Source of the DNA: an uncultured Hyphomicrobiales bacterium
GTDB lineage: Bacteria; Pseudomonadota; Alphaproteobacteria; Rhizobiales; Aestuariivirgaceae
DNA: 11,951 bases
NCBI GenBank assembly: GCA_903930095.1
Contig: CAIYXE010000175.1
Span: 1 to 11,951, forward strand
Direction: 5' to 3'
Of the stretch, positions 8,225 to 11,951 are shown piece after piece (the stretch's first letter is position 1; each line of letters starts with the position of its first letter). A model generated the notes under the pieces. It was not told the origin of the DNA and made no database searches. It saw nothing but the letters and a program-made list of their open reading frames with translations. The position numbers were made by a program, and so were the translations under genes.

Positions 8225-8701
8225 ATGTTCCGCCACATTCCGGTTCTTCTTGCTCTCGGCCTCCTCGCCGGAGCCGCCCACGCGCAGGAGCGCGAATGGA
8301 TGCTCGATGCGAGCGAAGAGGACGCTTACCTGATTTTCGGCGTGCCCGAGACGGACGATGTCGGCGTCAGCCTGTGGTGCCGGATCGGCAAGGGCGCGGT
8401 GAATATCTACCTGCCCGTCGCCACGCAGCGACTGGCCACGATCAAGGATGCGACGCAGGAAAAGGCAGCCCCGATCACCATCGTCGCCGGAGCGCAGACG
8501 GCTACCTTCCGCGGCAAGGCCGACATCAACCGCGAGGCCGACGTCTCCAGCCTCGAGGCCGAGATCGCGGACGATCACCCGCTCATCGCGGCGCTTCGGG
8601 AAGCAGACCGCTTCACCGTGAAGGCCGCCGGATCGGACGTCATCTTCCCGCTCTTCAACGCAGACGTCGAAAGTCTGATGGCGCTCTGCCGCAAGCCCTG
8701 A
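8225..8701 (+). CDS. Small exported protein of unknown function
   Basis: I do not recognise this family. The 158-residue product has a clean Sec signal peptide: Arg3/His4, a hydrophobic core (about 6-17) and a cleavage site after AHA (residue 20). This predicts a mature periplasmic protein of about 138 residues. The mature part has predicted beta-rich stretches (AYLIFGV, VNIYLPV, APITIVAG) and just two cysteines, Cys52 in SLWCR and Cys155 in ALCRKP, which could form a disulphide joining the N-terminal and C-terminal parts. There are no membrane segments beyond the signal, no lipobox and no recognised catalytic motif. The Shine-Dalgarno sequence is weak (AGG about 10 nt upstream). It stands alone on the plus strand, divergent from the amidohydrolase and convergent with the amidase, with its stop abutting the amidase stop. 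The signal peptide and codon pattern make it a convincing gene. Confidence 0.85.
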   Translation: MFRHIPVLLALGLLAGAAHAQEREWMLDASEEDAYLIFGVPETDDVGVSLWCRIGKGAVNIYLPVATQRLATIKDATQEKAAPITIVAGAQTATFRGKADINREADVSSLEAEIADDHPLIAALREADRFTVKAAGSDVIFPLFNADVESLMALCRKP

Positions 8702-8707
8702 TCAGGG
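8696..8707. repeat. 12-bp perfect palindrome spanning two abutting stop codons
   Basis: CCCTGATCAGGG is centred exactly on the junction of two convergent genes. The plus-strand TGA (8699-8701) is immediately followed by the complement of the minus-strand TGA (8702-8704). With no loop it is a poor terminator hairpin, but it is the only structure at this junction. Confidence 0.6.
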
Positions 8708-9433
8708 GGTGAGTGCCGCGACCAGCCGCTCCGCGTTGCGCAGTGCTGCCCGGTCCGGCGGGCAGCCGGTCTGGTCCGGCTGGAAATGCCGGCGGAAGGC
8801 GTCCGTCACCTTGAGGGTTGCCTCGTCGCATGCGCCGGTTTCGGCGATGCCATAGCCATAGCGCGCCAGCAGGCGCTGGTAGGTCCGCAGCTCACCTTCG
8901 GTCAGCGGGGTCGCATCCGGGGCCTCCGGCGTCACCCAGTGGCCGATGCCATGCGCGTGGAGCCTCGCCCAGCCGAACCGCTCGCCGGGGTCGATCTTGC
9001 GCCCGGGCGCCACGTCGGAATGGGCGAGTACCTGCTCGGGCGGGATGGCATGCCGTGAGAGAATGTCAAGGCACAGCGCGATCACAGCCTCCATCTGGGC
9101 TTCGGGGAAGTCACGGTAGTCCAGCCAGTGGCCTGGATTGTGGATCTCGATCCCGATCGAGCGGGAATTGGTGTCGGTCTCGCCCTGCCATGACGATACG
9201 CCGGCATGCCAGGCGCGCATTTCCTCCCCCACCATCTGGGTGATCGTGCCGTCCTCGTCGACGAGATAGTGGCAGGAAACGCCGGAATCCGGGCTGCACA
9301 GGTATGCGCAGGCAGCATCCGCGCGCGCCATGCCGGTGTAGTGGAGAAGCAGCAAGTCGACCGCGCGGCCATTGCGCCGCGGCTCCATGTTTGCGGCCAC
9401 CACCAGCCGCTGGGCGAGCGGCGACAAGATCAC
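8702..9433 (-). CDS. N-acetylmuramoyl-L-alanine amidase (amidase_2, AmpD/AmiD type) with C-terminal peptidoglycan-binding domain
   Basis: This zinc amidase cleaves the MurNAc to L-Ala bond in peptidoglycan or anhydro-muropeptides. The 243-residue product has an amidase_2 domain (about 15-165) with LLLHYTG (28-34, zinc ligand His31), AWHAG (74-78), GIEIHNPG (94-101, candidate catalytic Glu96) and AHSDVAPGRKIDPG (137-150, zinc ligands His138 and Asp148, with Lys146). A PG-binding-1-like helical region follows (about 177-217). The architecture is that of AmiD, but no signal peptide or lipobox is visible, so a cytoplasmic AmpD-like recycling role is as likely as an envelope one. The start is GTG 9433, with AAGGAG 8 nt upstream, overlapping the J-domain gene stop by 4 nt (GTGA). 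It is the last gene of the four-gene minus-strand group. Confidence 0.92.
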   Translation of the reverse strand: MILSPLAQRLVVAANMEPRRNGRAVDLLLLHYTGMARADAACAYLCSPDSGVSCHYLVDEDGTITQMVGEEMRAWHAGVSSWQGETDTNSRSIGIEIHNPGHWLDYRDFPEAQMEAVIALCLDILSRHAIPPEQVLAHSDVAPGRKIDPGERFGWARLHAHGIGHWVTPEAPDATPLTEGELRTYQRLLARYGYGIAETGACDEATLKVTDAFRRHFQPDQTGCPPDRAALRNAERLVAALTP

Positions 9434-10116
9434 GCCGCCTTCTCCTTCATGATCCGGTCATAGGCCTCGTTGACCGTCTGCAGGCGCTGCGTGGCGATCT
9501 CGATCATCTCTTCTGGCACGCCTGCCGCGATGTGGCGGTCCGGGTGATACTCGCGCACCAATTCGCGGTAGCGGCGGCGGATCTCCTCCTCCGGCGCATC
9601 CTGTGTGACGCCCAGGATCAGGTAGGGATCATCCTTCGCCGCCACATGGCGGGCGCGGATGCGGGCGAAGTCGGCGGCGGTGAAGCCGAAGATCCCCGCC
9701 ACCTGCCTGAGGAAGCCATGTTCGTCGGGGTGAAAGGCATTGTCCGCCTTGGCGATGTGGAACAAGGCGTCGAGCACGTCCTCGAGGATCTCATGCTGCG
9801 CGTCGAACAGCCGCGCGATCTGGCGTGCATAGGTCTCGAAGCCGGCGGTATCCTGTTTGGCGAGGTTAAAGACGCGGGCCACCGCGGCAAGCTCGCCCTC
9901 GGGGATGTGGAACACCTGCTTGAACGCGGCGATCTCGCTCTCGCTCACCACGCCGTCCGCCTTCGCCATCTTGGCGCCGAGCGCGATCATGCCAATGGTG
10001 AAGGCCACCGACTTTTCAGGCGGCGAAGGGTTCCGCGCGATCACGGATTGCAGGAAGCCCCCGACCGACTCGCCGATCAATGCGATGACGTCGGCGATGC
10101 GGGTCCAGATCGACAT
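9430..10116 (-). CDS. djlA: DjlA-like co-chaperone: TerB-like domain plus C-terminal J domain
   Basis: J-domain proteins stimulate the ATPase of DnaK; DjlA members couple this to an N-terminal TerB-like helical domain and act near the envelope. The 228-residue product has a TerB-like region (about 35-145) with two acidic helix-loop repeats, KMAKADGVVSESEI (49-62) and HIAKADNAFHPDEHG (120-134). A J domain follows (about 162-225), with DPYLILGV (163-170) and the invariant HPD (191-193). The N-terminus (about 5-27) is amphipathic to hydrophobic but a less convincing membrane anchor than in E. coli DjlA. I chose ATG 10116, where homology-like sequence begins, over a frame reaching 10611 whose extra residues are an out-of-frame shadow of neighbouring genes. 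It begins 20 nt after the upstream gene and overlaps the amidase by 4 nt. Confidence 0.9.
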   Translation of the reverse strand: MSIWTRIADVIALIGESVGGFLQSVIARNPSPPEKSVAFTIGMIALGAKMAKADGVVSESEIAAFKQVFHIPEGELAAVARVFNLAKQDTAGFETYARQIARLFDAQHEILEDVLDALFHIAKADNAFHPDEHGFLRQVAGIFGFTAADFARIRARHVAAKDDPYLILGVTQDAPEEEIRRRYRELVREYHPDRHIAAGVPEEMIEIATQRLQTVNEAYDRIMKEKAA

Positions 10117-10136
10117 TGGAGGGCGGGTTTCGGGCC

Positions 10137-10484
10137 TCAGCGTTGCCGGAGGTAGTGCGACAGGTTGAACACCGGCACGTCGACATCCTTGCCGGAGGCC
10201 AGAAGCCGCTCCACATGCCAGGCGCGGCCGGCCGTCCACACCGTGGCCCAGACAACGGGAATGACGCCCAGCGCCATGACGGCATACATCAGGAGATCCG
10301 GCACGCCGATGAGCTTGGCGAAGGCCCAGACCGTCGCCACCATGGCGGAGCCAAGAAAACACAGCATGAGCAGCGTGGCGCCGAAGGCGGCAATGAAGCT
10401 CCCGAAGGGACTGAAGCCCTGGACGCTGCCCTTGGGCGGCGTCTCGGGCGCAATGATTTCGTGGTCCGTGTTCTTCTCGTCCAT
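10137..10484 (-). CDS. Small two-helix inner membrane protein, unknown function
   Basis: I do not recognise the family. The 115-residue product has a polar, acidic N-terminus (1-25), two hydrophobic segments suitable for membrane helices (about 28-56 and 64-86, joined by a short loop KLIGVPD) and a C-terminal soluble tail ending in YLRQR. The second helix is followed by Arg and His, favouring a cytoplasmic C-terminus by the positive-inside rule. I chose ATG 10484 because the protein-like sequence starts at MDEKN; the frame is open further upstream to 10544, where it would overlap the preceding gene. There is no Shine-Dalgarno sequence before 10484. A GGCGC-N6-GCGCC dyad sits 2 nt upstream. 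Its position, 20 nt before the DjlA-like gene, suggests shared transcription and perhaps a joint envelope role. Confidence 0.8.
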   Translation of the reverse strand: MDEKNTDHEIIAPETPPKGSVQGFSPFGSFIAAFGATLLMLCFLGSAMVATVWAFAKLIGVPDLLMYAVMALGVIPVVWATVWTAGRAWHVERLLASGKDVDVPVFNLSHYLRQR

Positions 10485-10485
10485 G

Positions 10486-10501
10486 GGCGCTGATATGCGC
10501 C
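10486..10501. repeat. Short dyad immediately upstream of the small membrane protein start
   Basis: GGCGC-TGATAT-GCGCC is a perfect 5-bp-arm inverted repeat ending 2 nt before the ATG at 10484. On the minus strand, a TTGCAA with a CATATC 17 nt further on overlaps it and could be a promoter yielding a very short leader. The structure is seen; its function is a guess. Confidence 0.25.
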
Positions 10502-10534
10502 GGAAAGAGCCCAATTGCAACAGATGCGCCGCGC

Positions 10535-11185
10535 CTACCTGCAATAGCTGCTGCCGTTGCGGCGGTTCTGCAGGTCGAGGTGAAAATGGTCGCGGTGGTG
10601 CCGGTCGGCATCAGGGCCGAGCACGGTGCGGAACTGTCCGCAGGCCGCCTCGTGCACGCTGGCGAGGAAGCGGCGCTCGTCCCTGCCGCCGCGCCAGCCG
10701 TCCAGCACGGTGACCTTGCGCCCGCTCTCCAGCGTAAAGCCCGCGATGTCGATGGCGTTGCCGAAGCCGTGCTCGCTCATCTTGGCGCCATTCTTGTGGT
10801 TGCGGGCGCGGCAGGCAAAGGACGCCGCAACGTCGATGCTCACCACATCCTCGCCGAAATTCTTGCGGGCGGCGCGCTGCACGTGGTTTTCGAGCCAGTC
10901 GTTCAGCGGGTCGGCCAGGCCGCAGTTCATGGTCGCCACATTGCTGAAGGACACCGAACCCAGCGACTGGACGCGCCAGGCGTTCGGGATCTCGCAGCCG
11001 TTGCCCTCGTCGATGTCGCGGATCTTCTCGGCCAGCCCGATGCGGGACGGCTTCACGGAGCAAGACCCCTCAGGCGCCCGCAGACCCTGTGTGTCGAAGC
11101 TGGTCTTCTTTGTCGATGAACCGCCACAGCCAGCGAGAACGGCCGCGACAGCGGCAATGGCGATGAACTTCCGCAGATGGGACAT
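10535..11185 (-). CDS. Extensin-like C-terminal domain lipoprotein (peptidase-like zinc site)
   Basis: This is a predicted envelope lipoprotein of the extensin-like family (Pfam Extensin-like_C), found widely in alphaproteobacteria and structurally related to D,D-peptidase/LAS-type zinc folds; its enzymatic role is not established. The 216-residue product has a lipoprotein signal with a hydrophobic core (about 7-16) and lipobox LAGC (Cys20), followed by a Gly/Ser linker. The domain (about 40-216) contains CGLADPLNDWLENHVQ (88-103), DVAASFACR (118-126), SEHGFGNAIDIAGF (137-150) and GPDADRHHRDHFHLDL (190-205), ending YCR. His139, Asp146 and the HFH pair (200, 202) are the likely metal ligands. 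Six further cysteines after Cys20 may form disulphides. ATG 11185 has no strong Shine-Dalgarno sequence. It leads the minus-strand group and is divergent from the cytochrome gene. Confidence 0.9.
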   Translation of the reverse strand: MSHLRKFIAIAAVAAVLAGCGGSSTKKTSFDTQGLRAPEGSCSVKPSRIGLAEKIRDIDEGNGCEIPNAWRVQSLGSVSFSNVATMNCGLADPLNDWLENHVQRAARKNFGEDVVSIDVAASFACRARNHKNGAKMSEHGFGNAIDIAGFTLESGRKVTVLDGWRGGRDERRFLASVHEAACGQFRTVLGPDADRHHRDHFHLDLQNRRNGSSYCR

Positions 11186-11252
11186 GACTGAGGTTACGCG
11201 ACTTACAGTTGAGCTTCGGACGCTAGCGCCGTCAGGGTTAACGTTGTCTCAA

Positions 11253-11266
11253 TTGACCAGGGTCAA
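11253..11266. promoter_or_regulatory. Candidate FNR/FixK/FnrL-type binding site
   Basis: TTGAC-CAGG-GTCAA is a perfect dyad of 5-bp arms with a 4-nt spacer, matching the TTGAy-N4-rTCAA pattern of CRP/FNR-family oxygen regulators in alphaproteobacteria. Its centre is about 61 nt before the cytochrome c ATG. Class II activation (centre at -41.5) would place the start near 11301, about 20 nt before the ATG and just ahead of the ribosome-binding site. No good -10/-35 pair is visible for this gene, consistent with activator dependence. On the other strand, the same bases form a TTGACC -35-like hexamer that could serve the lipoprotein gene. Confidence 0.55.
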
Positions 11267-11320
11267 GGCGGCAACCGGGCATGGGCGCGAGATTGCCCTG
11301 GAAAAGCGGAGGGAACTCGC

Positions 11321-11779
11321 ATGCGTCCGGGATTACTGGTGACGGGCCTCGTGTCGGCCGGTCTTGTCATGGCAGGCGCCCAGGCGGTGGCGGCATCGGG
11401 AACGGCGGGCGGCTCGCTCGTCAGCGAAGGCATCAGCCTCGCACTCGGTGAGCGGGACTACCGCAACTATTGTGCCGCCTGTCACGGCGTGGAGGCGAAG
11501 GGCGATGGCACGCTGGGCGAATTCCTCACCCTCGCCGTCCCTGATCTGACGATGCTCGCCAAGCTCAATACCGGCCAGTTTCCGCGGGAACGCGTGGCCG
11601 CGGTGATCGACGGCCGCGCCGATGTGAAGGTGCACGGCATGCGGGACATGCCGGTCTGGGGCGACTGGTTCAACGCTGAGGCCATCTCCCAGGACACCAG
11701 CCGCGAAACGCGCGAACTCATCGTGAGGGACCGCATCGAATCCCTCGTCTTCTACATCGCGAGCATCCAGCAGAAGTGA
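11321..11779 (+). CDS. Exported monohaem cytochrome c
   Basis: This is a predicted periplasmic class I-type c cytochrome, an electron carrier; its redox partners cannot be told from sequence. The 152-residue product has an N-terminal signal sequence (hydrophobic about 4-19, cleavage likely after AQAVAA near residue 25). A single haem site, CAACH (Cys51, Cys54, His55), is set in NYCAACHGVEAKGDGTLG. The probable axial methionine is Met110 in RDMPVWGDWF. A C-terminal helix (about 128-150, REL..RIESLVFYIASI) is typical of the fold. The start is supported by GGAGGG 7 nt upstream of ATG 11321. The FNR-like site upstream suggests induction at low oxygen (inference). Its stop lies in a hairpin shared with the convergent MlaC-like gene. 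No oxidase or dehydrogenase gene is adjacent within the window. Confidence 0.93.
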   Translation: MRPGLLVTGLVSAGLVMAGAQAVAASGTAGGSLVSEGISLALGERDYRNYCAACHGVEAKGDGTLGEFLTLAVPDLTMLAKLNTGQFPRERVAAVIDGRADVKVHGMRDMPVWGDWFNAEAISQDTSRETRELIVRDRIESLVFYIASIQQK

Positions 11780-11795
11780 GCCGGAGTGCGGCTCA
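11777..11795. terminator. Candidate bidirectional terminator hairpin between convergent genes
   Basis: TGAGCCG (11777-11783) pairs perfectly with CGGCTCA (11789-11795) around the 5-nt loop GAGTG. The stem arms begin and end with the two stop codons: plus-strand TGA 11777-11779 and minus-strand TGA 11795-11793. There is no U-tract on either side, so it is a non-classical candidate terminator or an mRNA 3' end stabiliser for both transcripts. Confidence 0.5.
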
Positions 11796-11951
11796 GCGGT
11801 TCAGCGCCGCCACGAGCTGGGCCACATCGCCGTTCCGCTTCGACAGGAAGGACGTGAAGATGCCGCGCTGGAGGTAGATGAGCGAGAAGCCCATCACCTT
11901 GGCGTCGGCCACCTTGAAGCCGCCCTTCCTCTCTGTCAGCTTCCACACCAC
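11793..11951 (-). CDS. mlaC: MlaC-family ABC transporter auxiliary protein, C-terminal end only
   Basis: I translated the minus strand back from TGA 11795-11793. It gives 52 residues open to the window edge, starting VVWKLTERKGGFKVADAKV and ending LVAALNR. The pattern of lysine-rich turn, FKVADAKVMGFSLIYLQRGIF (12-32), then a helix ending in a hydrophobic VAQLVAAL (43-50), resembles the C-terminus of MlaC/Ttg2D proteins (K-V-x-D-x-x-x-E-G-x-S-L-x-x-x-x-R). These are periplasmic carriers that move phospholipids between the outer membrane and the MlaFEDB transporter. The usual Glu before Gly is Met here and the usual Tyr-Arg is Leu-Gln-Arg. Only the tail is seen, so the family call is moderately sure and the rest of the operon lies outside the window. 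Confidence 0.7.
   Translation of the reverse strand: MVWKLTERKGGFKVADAKVMGFSLIYLQRGIFTSFLSKRNGDVAQLVAALNR

Noticed and set aside
10117..10611. Extended start for the DjlA-like gene at 10611
   Set aside because: The extra 165 residues are an out-of-frame reading of the small membrane protein and the end of the lipoprotein gene.
10580..11119. 179-codon plus-strand open frame opposite the extensin-like gene
   Set aside because: Antisense to a lipoprotein with a clear lipobox and conserved domain; no ribosome-binding site or family match.
11238..11252. CtrA-like TTAA-N7-TCAA sequence near the FNR-like site
   Set aside because: One half site is mismatched and spacing alone is weak evidence; the FNR-type dyad explains the region better.
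1..11951. Search for CRISPR arrays, insertion sequences, tRNAs, toxin-antitoxin or phage defence genes
   Set aside because: No direct-repeat array, transposase, integrase, tRNA cloverleaf or defence-type domain was seen; the window is ordinary housekeeping and envelope genes.

Overview
This GC-rich window reads as chromosomal DNA of an alphaproteobacterium, most likely Rhizobiales-like. That is inferred from the type A RNase P RNA next to the division and cell wall (dcw) cluster, the meso-diaminopimelate type MurE, and the adjacent extensin-like lipoprotein, DjlA-like and amidase genes. No mobile element, CRISPR array, tRNA or rRNA was seen. The genome looks ordinary and densely coding, and I found no evidence of a new multi-gene system.

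Region 1 (1-5836, minus strand) is the start of a dcw operon, read right to left: rsmH, ftsL, ftsI, murE and murF, the last cut by the window edge. The genes overlap by 1-8 nt or lie a few nt apart, so they are almost certainly co-transcribed and translationally coupled. They encode a 16S rRNA methyltransferase, two divisome membrane proteins (FtsL and the septal transpeptidase) and two successive muropeptide ligases. The mraZ regulator gene that often precedes rsmH is absent.

Region 2 (5837-6398, minus strand) holds rnpB (RNase P RNA) with a recognisable sigma70-type promoter on its 5' side. A long imperfect hairpin lies between the rnpB 3' end and rsmH; it could be a terminator or a leader or operator element.

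Region 3 (6399-8701) has a minus-strand YtcJ-type metal-dependent amidohydrolase and, divergently, a small exported protein of unknown function.

Region 4 (8702-11185, minus strand) is a four-gene group read right to left: an extensin-like zinc-site lipoprotein, a two-helix membrane protein, a TerB/J-domain (DjlA-like) co-chaperone and an AmpD/AmiD-type N-acetylmuramoyl-L-alanine amidase. The theme appears to be envelope and peptidoglycan maintenance.

Region 5 (11186-11951) has an exported monohaem cytochrome c on the plus strand, preceded by a perfect FNR/FixK-type dyad. It converges on the 3' end of a MlaC-like phospholipid-transport gene. Both plus/minus convergent gene ends in the window have their stop codons embedded in palindromes.
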